Assembly (NCBI GenBank): GCA_001275005.1 | Contig: JWZX01002614.1 | Span: 1 to 20,882, forward strand | DNA length: 20,882 nt | Source: Chrysochromulina tobinii | Lineage: Eukaryota > Haptophyta > Prymnesiales > Chrysochromulinaceae | Direction: 5' to 3' | Part shown: positions 1 to 8,300 of the stretch, piece by piece | Layout: every line of letters starts with the position of its first letter | How positions within the stretch are numbered: position 1 is the first letter of the stretch | Program-made: the position numbers and the translations under genes | Notes under the pieces: model-generated | Seen by the model: the letters and a program-made list of their open reading frames with translations, nothing else | What the model was told of the DNA's origin: nothing | Databases searched by the model: none

Positions 1-1069
1 CAGCGGCGGCGGCGGCGGCGGCGGCGGCGGTTGTCGTGGTGGTGGCGAACGCGTCCTCCTGAGCCCCTTTGTGAGACGGCGATGAGGGTGGCGGCATAGG
101 CGGAGGCGGGGAGGGTCCACATCGCTGCGCTTCGAGGGCTCGCATTGCTCGCATCGATTCGAGTTTGCTCGTCTCGTTTCGCTGCATCCGACTCCAGCGC
201 GCTTCCCATGCTGGTTGCGGAAGCTCTTTACCTGCCTGCTCTCTACCTGCCCAGGCATGCCGTTGTTCCGAGGGACTGCCTGGTATGCGAACGATGCCAT
301 AGGGATTGCCTGGTATGGCGGCCAGCCAGGCACTAGCTTCGGCGATGTACTCATGCACGAGCTCGCAGGCCGCATTGACTCGATGCGAGCCATCGGCCGA
401 CTGAGCACTGATGGCCAGATGCAGCGGCACCGCGGTCGGTTTGGAAAAACTCGTATGCTTCATTCCGAGGGCGGCCGCTGCGGTGCTCATCGCGGTGGCG
501 ACAATGTCGGCGTGCTGCATGGCGGCGGTGGCGCTCGTCACGGCGCTCGAGGAGCCAAGAGCAGGCGCGGCATGGGCCATCGCCACCGCCGCTGCGGCGC
601 TCATTGTGGTCGAGATGGGGATGGCGGTCTTGCTTGTGTCCAGAAATTGGCCGCGGACGCGCACGCCTACCCCCATCAAGCGCCCCAACGTCTCATGGTG
701 ATGCGACTTCACGAGGACGATCCGCACGGCGCTCGGCAGGCTGTTGAGGTCGATGCGCTGCTCCGTCGAGAAGGACTGCTTCGCACGCTTGGCTGAAACT
801 TCCGAGGGCTCCACCGACGGCTTCTCGGCGTGGGGAAATGCAGGCTGCGATCGGTCTTCTTGCTGTCGCTCGTGCTTGCCAGTCTTCGCACGCTTGAGCA
901 TGCCAGGGAGCGCGCCATCCGTAGCACGCGGGCTTGCTCGTAACTGATCGGCTGCTTTGGTGCTGTCGGCCAGCTTCTGTTCGTTGAGAACGTTCGATTT
1001 CACAAAGAAGGGTGCGCCGAGGTCCTGCAGGACCGAGCCATTGCTGAGGAAATCGCGTAGAGATGCCAT
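1..1069 (-). CDS. KH-like RNA-binding protein (KHDC4/BLOM7 or Prp5/DDX46 C-terminal type), 3' part beyond window
   Basis: The frame opens at the ATG at 1069 and stays open for 356 codons to the left edge, so the C-terminus is missing. Residues about 104-147 (IDLNSLP, then VRVRGQFLD) and 213-245 (PLHLAIS, then VNAACELVHEYIAEA) match the two halves of the KH-like domain of KHDC4/BLOM7, plant RIK and the C-terminus of the splicing helicase Prp5/DDX46: 'NdlP..R', 'RGxF', 'PLxLxI', a closing helix. In those families the domain binds RNA in pre-mRNA splicing. About 60 Ala/Thr/Ser-rich residues (148-209) separate the halves where relatives have a short loop. The tail is Pro-rich (319-328) and ends in poly-Thr and poly-Ala. 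KRAK at 59-62 and 94-97 could serve nuclear import. Divergent from the next gene. Family level fairly sure, orthology not. Confidence 0.7.
   Translation of the reverse strand, partial: MASLRDFLSNGSVLQDLGAPFFVKSNVLNEQKLADSTKAADQLRASPRATDGALPGMLKRAKTGKHERQQEDRSQPAFPHAEKPSVEPSEVSAKRAKQSFSTEQRIDLNSLPSAVRIVLVKSHHHETLGRLMGVGVRVRGQFLDTSKTAIPISTTMSAAAAVAMAHAAPALGSSSAVTSATAAMQHADIVATAMSTAAAALGMKHTSFSKPTAVPLHLAISAQSADGSHRVNAACELVHEYIAEASAWLAAIPGNPYGIVRIPGSPSEQRHAWAGREQAGKELPQPAWEARWSRMQRNETSKLESMRAMRALEAQRCGPSPPPPMPPPSSPSHKGAQEDAFATTTTTAAAAAAAAA
4..30. repeat. (CGG)9 trinucleotide repeat
   Basis: Nine uninterrupted CGG units on the plus strand read as GCC (Ala) codons in the minus-strand KH gene. They form the poly-Ala run at the last codons visible in the window. 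Such a tract is prone to length change. Confidence 0.9.
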
Positions 1070-1246
1070 CTTCGGTCCAAGCCTTGTCAGGGCGCAAGAG
1101 CTCCCGCTTACGAACGAAGCTTACGCTGATCAACACAACGCGCGTTTAACCCCAAGCATGGGGGCCGCTTTCGCAATGGACGGAGGACGGCCGATACGAT
1201 GAAACTCGCGCCCGTTCCGGCGCTTTGGAGCTCTACCGCGGAAATC
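1070..1246. promoter_or_regulatory. Divergent promoter region, KH gene / small basic protein gene
   Basis: Two genes point away from each other with 129-177 bp between start codons, depending on which ATG the plus-strand gene uses. Any core promoter must be bidirectional or lie inside the 5' ends. No clear TATA box or repeated motif is visible. The call rests on gene arrangement only. Confidence 0.45.
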
Positions 1247-1678
1247 ATGTTCGCAGCCTTTCGGAGCGTCGCGCGTCTGCTCCCCACCGCACCGCGGCCG
1301 AGCATGCCGGGTCCGTCCATGCTCATGTGCGCACTGGGCGCGGTGCGTCACAAGTACGCCGGCGGTCAGAACGCTGTGTGGTGGCAGCCGATGCTGCCTG
1401 CGCTTGCGCCGCAGCTCGTGCCGAACACTCCCGGCAAGGGCAACCGGAAGAAGAAGATGCAGCAGCGGCGCGCACAGAGCGTGACGATGCAGGCGCGGCG
1501 CATTGAGGGCAACCGACGCGCGTCCATTTTCCGAAAGCTCAAGAATGAGGAGCACCATGACAAGGTGAAGGATATCTACAGGCAGTATGCAGAGATGCTG
1601 CGCGCAAAGGCGGGCGCGGGGGCTGCGCCGACGAGCACCACCGGCGAGAAAAGCGGCAGCGCACAGCCAACAAGCTAG
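1199..1678 (+). CDS. Small basic protein, probably mitochondrial (possible mitoribosomal or matrix RNA-binding protein)
   Basis: 159 codons from the first ATG. The second in-frame ATG at 1247 gives 143 residues and a better N-terminus: MFAAFRSVARLLPTAPRP is Arg-rich, free of acidic residues and amphipathic, as in mitochondrial presequences. The core (about 78-140 of the longer form) is strongly basic and helical: PGKGNRKKKMQQRRA, then RRIEGNRRASIFRKLKNEE and YRQYAEMLRAK. The last 18 residues are Ala/Ser/Thr-rich and look disordered. Size, charge and leader resemble small mitochondrial ribosomal proteins, but I recognise no specific family, so this is inference. Codon use is GC3-rich like its neighbours, and its 3' end converges on the membrane-protein gene. 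Confidence 0.6.
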   Translation: MKLAPVPALWSSTAEIMFAAFRSVARLLPTAPRPSMPGPSMLMCALGAVRHKYAGGQNAVWWQPMLPALAPQLVPNTPGKGNRKKKMQQRRAQSVTMQARRIEGNRRASIFRKLKNEEHHDKVKDIYRQYAEMLRAKAGAGAAPTSTTGEKSGSAQPTS

Positions 1679-2208
1679 CAGATATTGCGCAACACGGTGC
1701 GGCCGCGTGCGTGCCATGTGTGCACAGCAATCTGCATGGGTCGCGTCCGCTCCGATCTCGCTGCGCTGTACGTTGGTATCTTTGTAAAAAACTGCAGCAT
1801 GTGTGTCAACCCGGGGCTGCTGCAGCCCGTTAATGCACCCGCGATGTCGCGGTACGAAAACAAATAGAGCTGCGCTCGGCAGCGCGGTCGACCGAGGGCC
1901 CGCATTACGTTAAGTGACGTGATATTTGGGAAATGCATAAATTCCGGAACGGGCAACGGCGGCCGACGTCCCACGTCGCACGTGGCACGCGTGCACGTGG
2001 AGGACGGCGCGCGCCACGGAAGCGAACGGCGGGTCCGGTCGTCAGCGTCACGGATCCGCGCAGCGCTGGCACTCTACCGCGTTGAACTACCGCGGCCCTC
2101 ACCACCGCCCAATTGCCACCGCCACGCATTGTGTTGTCGTATGCCTGGGTACCCCCCTCTCCACGTGTGCGCTGCCGTCAGGCGTGTTTTCGGTATTCGT
2201 TATACTAC
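1679..2208. other. Convergent intergenic region without a clear gene
   Basis: It separates the 3' ends of the small basic protein gene and the minus-strand membrane-protein gene. Reading frames crossing it have no recognisable product. The only structure I see is a tRNA-like 5' half on the minus strand near 2016-2098 (see findings). No hairpin with a T run, no repeat array. Confidence 0.6.
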
Positions 2209-3111
2209 TTACTCACTTGCCGCGGCCCTGCGAGCGCCCTCGCGCGCGGCCTTCAAGTATCCCATACCAACAAGTTCCTCAAACTTTGAGTGGATGAGAT
2301 CCTCGAAGCGCTGCACACCGGCGAGCGTCTTGCGGTGCATGTGCCAGCTCAAGCGGATGAGGGAGACCTGGTCCTCGCGCTCCAGATCGTTCTGCAACCG
2401 CTCCGCAAGCACGTCCGAGACGAACATCGACGCGTACACGAGCATGAGCGAGAGGATGATCGCGCCGAGCTGTGTTGCGTCCGTGCCGGCCGCGCAGTTG
2501 CCGGCCGCGTACTGTTGGCAGAAGAGCGAGGTGCGCCCCGACCGCTGCTGCGAGCGCAGCCACTGCGCGAACACGAACGCGAGCGCCCAGATCTGGGTCA
2601 TGAAGAAGGACTGCAGGGCCCACGTCAAGCGCCACACGCCGCCAACGAGTCCGAGGCAGCCGGAGCCGAAGACGATGGCGCACGTGAGCTGCGCGGCCGG
2701 ATCGTCCCCAAGGTCCACCCACAGTGTGTACCCGAACACGCTCGCGCTCACTCCCTGTGAGAGGGCCAGCGCGCTGAGGGTGAGCGAGAGCATCCGCGCG
2801 AGCGTGGTGCGCCGGTGAAGTTCGTCGGCATCGCGCAGGCCGCGGAGCTCGCGATGGTGCGCGAGCGCCGCGCAGAAACTCGCGTAGTCAGCCGCGTTGC
2901 CCTGGCCCGCGTCGAAGATCCGTGGCCCTCGCCTGTGTTGGTGGTCGGCGCTAGCGGTGACGGCGGAAGGAGCTCCCGGTGGGCGTGCGCCAGAGTGAGT
3001 GGCGTCGGTCGTCGGCGGGCGCGCGAGCGATTGAGCGCGGCAGTACGCCTCAATGTACTCGCGCGAGGGCGGGGGCAGCTCCGGCTCGATGAGCCGCGCA
3101 TAAGTCGACAT
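2209..3111 (-). CDS. Predicted four-helix membrane protein, function unknown
   Basis: 300 codons from the ATG at 3111. The frame is open further upstream but has no other ATG. The first ~100 residues are hydrophilic and Pro/Ala-rich. Four hydrophobic segments follow at about 107-131, 142-166, 169-185 and 215-236. The loop between the third and fourth carries a Cys pair (CQQYAAGNC, 198-206) that could form a disulfide. The cytoplasmic-looking tail (237-300) is charged and helical (VLAERLQNDLEREDQ). The 2+2 layout with a Cys loop resembles tetraspanin-like topology, but the CCG signature is absent, so I do not assign that family. Shares a 134-bp upstream region with the RSPH9 gene. Coding status is well supported by length, hydrophobic pattern and GC3; function unknown. 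Confidence 0.7.
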   Translation of the reverse strand: MSTYARLIEPELPPPSREYIEAYCRAQSLARPPTTDATHSGARPPGAPSAVTASADHQHRRGPRIFDAGQGNAADYASFCAALAHHRELRGLRDADELHRRTTLARMLSLTLSALALSQGVSASVFGYTLWVDLGDDPAAQLTCAIVFGSGCLGLVGGVWRLTWALQSFFMTQIWALAFVFAQWLRSQQRSGRTSLFCQQYAAGNCAAGTDATQLGAIILSLMLVYASMFVSDVLAERLQNDLEREDQVSLIRLSWHMHRKTLAGVQRFEDLIHSKFEELVGMGYLKAAREGARRAAASE

Positions 3112-3245
3112 GTTACGATAGAAAAGAAGTTTTAGGTTCGCGGAAACACAGCCTTTACCAAGTGTGAATTGGAGACGAAAGGTGTGAGTCTGCACGCGTG
3201 CCCGTTTCGGCGCGAGTGCGCTGGCCTCTCAATCCGTTGTCACAG
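3112..3245. promoter_or_regulatory. Divergent promoter region, membrane protein / RSPH9
   Basis: Exactly 134 bp separate the two start codons. The part next to the minus-strand gene is A/T-rich (GATAGAAAAGAAG at 3117-3129). The RSPH9 side ends in CACAG directly before the ATG. No palindromic operator-like site is evident. Bidirectional use is inferred from spacing. Confidence 0.5.
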
Positions 3246-4302
3246 ATGGCGACGCTCACCGACATCAAAGCCGTCGCGAGCGCAGGCATCGTGGTCTCGC
3301 TGCCGCATGCCGCCGGCATGCAGAGCTCGCTGCCCATCCTGCAGAAGAACTACAAGTTCTCGAAGGTTTTCTACTGGGGCAAGATGATGGGCATGAAGGG
3401 TGACTACCTGATCGCCAAGGGCATCGAGGAGTCGTCAAGCACAATGAAATTCTTCTACTGGTGCGCGCCGCGCGAGCCCGCCGCGCGAGCCGGCGCACAG
3501 TGGCGGCGTCCTGCGACGGCGATGGTCCTGTCGTGTTGTGCCGCCGCTGCCGTTGGCTGCCGCTGCTGCCTGTCCCTGCAGCCTTTCCAGTGCCCATTGC
3601 GTCGTCACACTCTCGCTGCCTCTGCTTCCGCCGCCGCCCTCCCCGCCGCCACGCTAACCGACCGTGTCTGGCTCACCTCCCTCGCTCGTCGCGCGCAGCA
3701 CGGACGGCGTCTCGTGGGCGGAGCTGCCCCTCGTGACGCCCGAGATGCAGGAGGCGTGTTTCAAGGTTGCGACGTATGGGCTGCTGCTCTCGGGCGACAT
3801 CTCGGCGCAGCTGCAGATCCCGGTGCCGCCTCTGCCCGAGGGCGCGGAACCGCCCGCGGAGGAGGTCCCGCCGCAGTTTGTTACCGAGCTGCAGCGGCTC
3901 GCCGTGATGGTGATGGCCATCGAGATGGAGTGCGCCCTCTGCCCTGCTGGCGCGCTCATGAAAAAGGTGGACCACACGATCGTGCCGTCGCCGACGTACG
4001 TGGGCGCGAGCTTCGACGCCGCCTGCGCCATCAAATCGTACGTCTACATGAACAAGCCCAAGCCTGTTGACGTCAACGCCAGCGCTACGAAGGCTGCGGC
4101 CGACTTCCTCACTCCAGCCTCCGACTGCGTGCCTGCTGGCTCGCTGACCACGAGCTTCGACGCGGCCAACAACGTCGTGACGGTGCGCTCGCTGCTCTAC
4201 CCCGGCTTCATCACCTACAATTTTGTCGGCATGCCCATCTGGGGCAACTGCTACTCGGGCAATGGCCTGAAGAACGTCGACATCGCGTTCATGCTGCCGT
4301 AA
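3246..4302 (+). CDS. RSPH9: Radial spoke head protein 9 (RSPH9/RSP9 family), two exons
   Basis: Exons 3246-3460 and 3699-4302 join in phase 2 to give 272 residues, close to the roughly 270-276 of animal and Chlamydomonas RSP9. Exon 1 has the family block around residues 33-57 (KNYKFSKVFYWGKMMG, then GDYLIAKG). After the join, FFYCTDGVSWAELP matches the family's 'C..W..LP' segment. The C-terminus keeps VRSLLYPGF and the final GNGLKNVDIAFMLP, where human RSPH9 ends in a similar 'GEKN-D-PFML'. RSPH9 sits in the head of axonemal radial spokes, which regulate dynein and flagellar beat, so the organism should build a motile 9+2 flagellum. Without splicing the first frame runs into unrelated sequence. 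The start ATG at 3246 follows the divergent region. Family assignment strong. Confidence 0.9.
3461..3698 (+). other. Spliceosomal intron in RSPH9 (238 bp, GT-AG, phase 2)
   Basis: The donor is TACTG|GTGCGCG and the acceptor CGCGCAG|CACGG. The interval is C/T-rich on the plus strand, with a branch-point-like GCTAAC at about 3653-3658. Removing it fuses two blocks that are contiguous in the RSP9 family. The GTGCG donor is a useful guide for other introns in this genome. Confidence 0.85.
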
Positions 4303-4783
4303 AGCGAATCAGTCAGAGAACGCGACGACGCCACCGCTGCCCCAGGCCGCCGCAGGTCTGGTTGGGTGCGCCCGCATCGAAAGCCGCGCGCGCGGGCGCG
4401 CAGTGGTGTGACGTGGACCACTGTGGCCGCGTGTGTGTTCTGTAACCTGGGGCGTCGTAATGGGCGTAACCAGGCAGTCGTCATGACATGTGGCGTTTGC
4501 GCGAGGTGCAGAGTACTCTGCAGCGCGACGTGTGTTTATGTGATGTGTGAGAAATGGATTTGGTGCTGAAGCACGCCGCGCGCACTTGACCTTTAGGCCT
4601 CGTGAGCTTCGGAGGGGCTCCTCTCTGCTTAGTGAGCTGTCGGCCTGTGCGCCTGTCGCTCGGGCACGCTCCACGCTCGCGCGCACACGGTATGCGTACC
4701 CGCTGCTGTGATGCTGGCTCCCTGGGCCTTGCGCCATGGGGAAAGGAACTCTCACCTCCGACTGAACTCTACGCTATACTTGG
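4303..4783. other. Convergent intergenic region, RSPH9 / ubiquitin-like gene 3' ends
   Basis: About 480 bp between two 3' ends, presumably both 3' UTRs. Small frames here (for example 4366-4569 plus) have biased, Cys/Arg-rich translations and no recognisable domain. I see no RNA gene or notable repeat. Confidence 0.6.
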
Positions 4784-5218
4784 TCAATCTTGCCTTTCGT
4801 GCTCACGCCGCTCACCGGGTGCAACAATCGCGCTTGTGACGAAAGCAACGGCACCTCGACTGCCTGCAGCTATACAGCTCCAAAGCCAAGTGAGAGCATA
4901 CGTCGTGTAATACTGCAATCCCTCCACAGTGAGAGAAGCCCACACTAGCCGAGCACTGGACCGAAGGGACTCGAGCACGCGTTCGCTCCGGGTAGGAAGA
5001 GCGTCGCTGTTCAAAACAAGTATCGAGCCAGGCTGTCGAATGAGCAGGGACAGCTCCGTGGTACCAGGCGCAGGTAGCAATTTGCCAGTCTTGATCAGCT
5101 TGATGCGTGAGACGGGGAGCCCAAACGCCGAAGCGATACGTTCGTATGGCTCGTCGCCCGGCTGCAGCGTGACCTCGCGAGACTGACCTGCGTGCTTGCA
5201 CTTCACCGTGAAGGACAT
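4784..5218 (-). CDS. Ubiquitin-like domain protein with hydrophobic C-terminal segment
   Basis: 144 codons from the ATG at 5218. A TTG four codons upstream would only add MSKI-like residues and is unlikely in a nuclear gene. Residues 1-72 follow the beta-grasp pattern of divergent ubiquitin-like domains: a first strand (FTVKCKH), a second strand (SREVTLQP), a helix (EPYERIASAFGLPVSRIKLI), then KTGKLL and a closing strand (GSILVLNSD). There is no C-terminal diglycine at the domain end, so it is probably not a conjugated modifier. Residues about 89-132 are hydrophobic and aromatic (EGLQYYTTYALTWLWSCIAA) and could be a membrane anchor. Ubiquitin-like domains of this type often recruit the proteasome or p97, but no partner is shown here. 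Divergent from GCP5 across 134 bp. Confidence 0.65.
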   Translation of the reverse strand: MSFTVKCKHAGQSREVTLQPGDEPYERIASAFGLPVSRIKLIKTGKLLPAPGTTELSLLIRQPGSILVLNSDALPTRSERVLESLRSSARLVWASLTVEGLQYYTTYALTWLWSCIAAGSRGAVAFVTSAIVAPGERREHERQD

Positions 5219-5352
5219 GATTTTACTCAAGGTGTTTTTGGCGCTTCAACATGTCGCATTAGGGATAAAAGCCATCTGGAGGTCCCTGGGCTCAAACGAT
5301 TGCGGCGACCAACAACGTGATTGCTGTGTGATTGCGGCCGCCGCCACAGAAC
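5219..5352. promoter_or_regulatory. Divergent promoter region, ubiquitin-like gene / GCP5
   Basis: 134 bp between start codons. A TATA-like GATAAAAG lies at 5264-5271, about 80 bp before the GCP5 ATG. T-rich tracts flank the minus-strand start. Bidirectional promoter inferred from arrangement. Confidence 0.5.
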
Positions 5353-8300
5353 ATGCGGCGCAATCGCGCGGCGGCGCACGACGACATGATGGCGAGCCTG
5401 CGCCACGCGGCGCACGTGCGCAGCCTGGTGATGCGCACAACCGGCCTGAGCCCCGGCGATGAGAATTTTGACACGGCGATCGACTACGTTCACGTCAATC
5501 TCAAGCACCACCGCTTTGCAGAGATGGGCGCCGATGGCATCGCGTGCCGGCCTTTGTATGAGGACCTCATCGAGAAGCTCGAGCGCCATGCGCAGCACGC
5601 CAAAGCCAGTGCGCTCCGAGGGCTGTGCTCCGAGCTCTGCACGTCACGAGCCGGCGGCGTCACTGCCTGGGAATGGTCGCCGCGTCACAAGAATGTCGTG
5701 GATGGCATCAGCGTGCTCGTGGCACTCTATTGGCTGAGCAACACGGCGCACATGGTCCGTACGTCAGCACAGCCGCAGCTGCTGCACCCGAACGGCACGC
5801 CCTCGGCCGTCGCGCGCATCCAAGCTGTCGTTGCGCGGGAGCGCGTCGAGGAGGCGGCCATCCATGCGGCCTGGCACTCGTCCGAGGCAGCTGAGATGAG
5901 CAGTTGGGGCTTCTCCGACGAGGAGGAGGTGGCGGCGGAGGAGGAGGAGGGGGCGCTTGGCGGCGGCGGTGGCGATGGCGGAAGCAGCGGCGGCAGCGAC
6001 GGCGGCGACACAGCGGCGGCCGAGCCGCGCGAGCCGCTCGTTGATGGCCTCTGGGGCCCCGTCCCCGAGGGACTCCGAGGGCAAGCGCAAGGCAGCAGAG
6101 CACTGGCAACAGCCGCGACCGGCGGCGGCACTGGGGGAGAGCCGTACTCGCATCGGCGCGCGGCCCCAAACCTTGGATTGCCGCCGTCGCACCTGCAGCT
6201 CGCCTTGCTTGGTCAGGCGTACCGGTATGGACTCGTCGATGGCGCCCTCGATGGCAATTTGAACGGCCGCCGAGCCTCGCGGGGATCGAAAGCCGAGGAC
6301 GGCAGCGACTCCGCCGCGCGCGCGAGTCGGCTGGCGCAGCTTCGCCTCCTACGAGAGGCAGTGCGCGCCCTGATGGGGTGCGAAGGCGCACATTGGCACG
6401 CCACTGGCGCCTCGAGCGACGGCGGTGGGGCTGGGACTCGGTCTGGCATCGGTGCTGGCATGGGCGGCCTCGACACGACGGGCCGAGCGGTGCTCACTGA
6501 AAGCGCTCGCGCGGCATGGGTGCTGAGGGCGGCCACGGCGCCCCCCGTGCCTGCCACGCCCTTCAACCCGCTGCTACTACCCTCGTCAGCGCCGGCCACC
6601 CACTCCAATGGGGCCCGATTGCACTTTGCGCGCGACTCGGACGCCGGCGCGCTCCTGCGGCTTCAGCCGACGGCGACGGTGCGGGTGCTCTGCGTGCTCG
6701 AGCAGCTCGGTGCCCGCGTGCTGGGCGTGCGCGCCTTTGCGACTCGTCCCCTCGAGAGGAGGGCCCGAACGCCGGCTGTGCTGCGTGCCCTTGCCGAAGC
6801 GCTACTTGACGAAATCCAGCCGTTGCATGCACAGCTGTGGAACGTCGACGCGGATGCGCGGCGCGCGCAGCAGCATTCCGGCGAGAGACGGCTAGCGCGG
6901 CGTGCAGACGGGCCACAGCCCTCGTTGCTTTCGCTCACTGAGGATCTTCGGCACGGTGAGGCGGAGGCGGAGGGCTGGATGCGTCGGCTGCGCTGCCTCG
7001 AGATTCTTCGTCATCGTCTCGTCAAAGAGACCGCCGTCGCGGAACTGCTCAGCGAGCCGGGTGACGCCGAGGGCGCTGCCGAGGGCTCTGCCGAAGGCGC
7101 CGACGGCGCGGCCATCGCAGCGAGCCACGTCCTCAATACACTGCTGGACTTGCTTCAGGAAGAGCAGTTGCTGGGCGACATGGGTGGGCACGATGAGGGG
7201 GAGCTCGCCTTTTATGAGGCCGAGCAACGAGACATGAGTGGCAGTGGCGGCGTGGGTGGCGGCGTGGGCGGCGGCGTGGGCGGCATTGGCGGCGTGGGCG
7301 GCGCGTCGGTGCCGCCCACGACGGCGCTGCCCATGTGGACCCGGCTGCTCGTGGCGAGCCTCGTCCCATATTTGGCAATGTGGGAGCGATGGCTCAGTTT
7401 CGGGAGGTTACATGACCCGACCGGTGAGCTGCCCATAGCGGCGGCCGCCGACACTTCCGAATCCGAAACAGAGGCGCACTGGCGGCACGGCTTTGTGCTG
7501 CGTTCGGCGCGCGCCATCCCACACGTGCTGCGCCCGCTCGCTCCGGCGCTTCTGTTAGCTGGCAAGTCTCGTCATCTGCTGCTGCGCATGCCGCATCTCG
7601 GGGGCGAGATGCGGGACCTCGAGCGCGAGATTGAATACGTGGCCCCCGCTGGCGTCCCTCTGGACACCGCCTTCTGTGCGGCGCTGCTTCAGAAACTGCA
7701 CTGGCCAATGAGCACGAGCACTACAAGCACGAGCGGCTTCGGCACCGCCCCTTCCATACCCATTCACACTCCCCATTCACACTCCCCATTCACTCTCCTC
7801 TGCGGCCCGGGCGCGATGGCATCAGTGCAAAAGGCCCTTCTGCCTTCTTAGGCAAGGACATGTGTCTCCTGCCTACACGCCCGCGAGGCCTCATCCCTGC
7901 ACCGACGACGCCGATGACGACGACGACGGGCCGCCACACAGAGCGTGCTGTGGTCCTCACGAATTCGGACGGAACTCGTGACGGAACTCGTGGATTTAGG
8001 GTGGCGGTGGATGCTCGTGGTGCTCCTCATGGCGCTCACGACGTTGAGGCGGCTGAGCCGGACGACGACGTCGACGACGAGAAGGAGGAGGAGGAGGAGG
8101 AGGAGGTGAAGGAGGGGACCCCCTTCGGCATGCGAGGCTGCACCGACGCACGCGCGCTGCCGCGGGCACCACCGGGGCGCACGCACGCTGAGCGCGTGCG
8201 CCGCGCGCGCCGGTCTCTGTGCCACATTGAGACGAGCGCGTCGGCCGCCGAGGAGGCTTCCTCAGGCTTCCACAGGCTTCCACAGCAGGCTTCCACAGGC

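Noticed and set aside
1199-1678. Identity as mitoribosomal protein mL63 or mS38
   Set aside because: Size, charge and leader fit, but no specific motif matched; kept as an unassigned basic protein.
1919-2818. Plus-strand frame of about 300 codons over the membrane-protein gene
   Set aside because: Antisense to a frame with four clear membrane helices; its translation is Arg/Ser/Cys-biased without domains. GC-rich coding DNA often leaves such open antisense frames.
8083-8106. GAG repeat encoding a Glu run as a separate acidic domain
   Set aside because: Simple trinucleotide low complexity in a region that may even be intronic; no functional claim possible.
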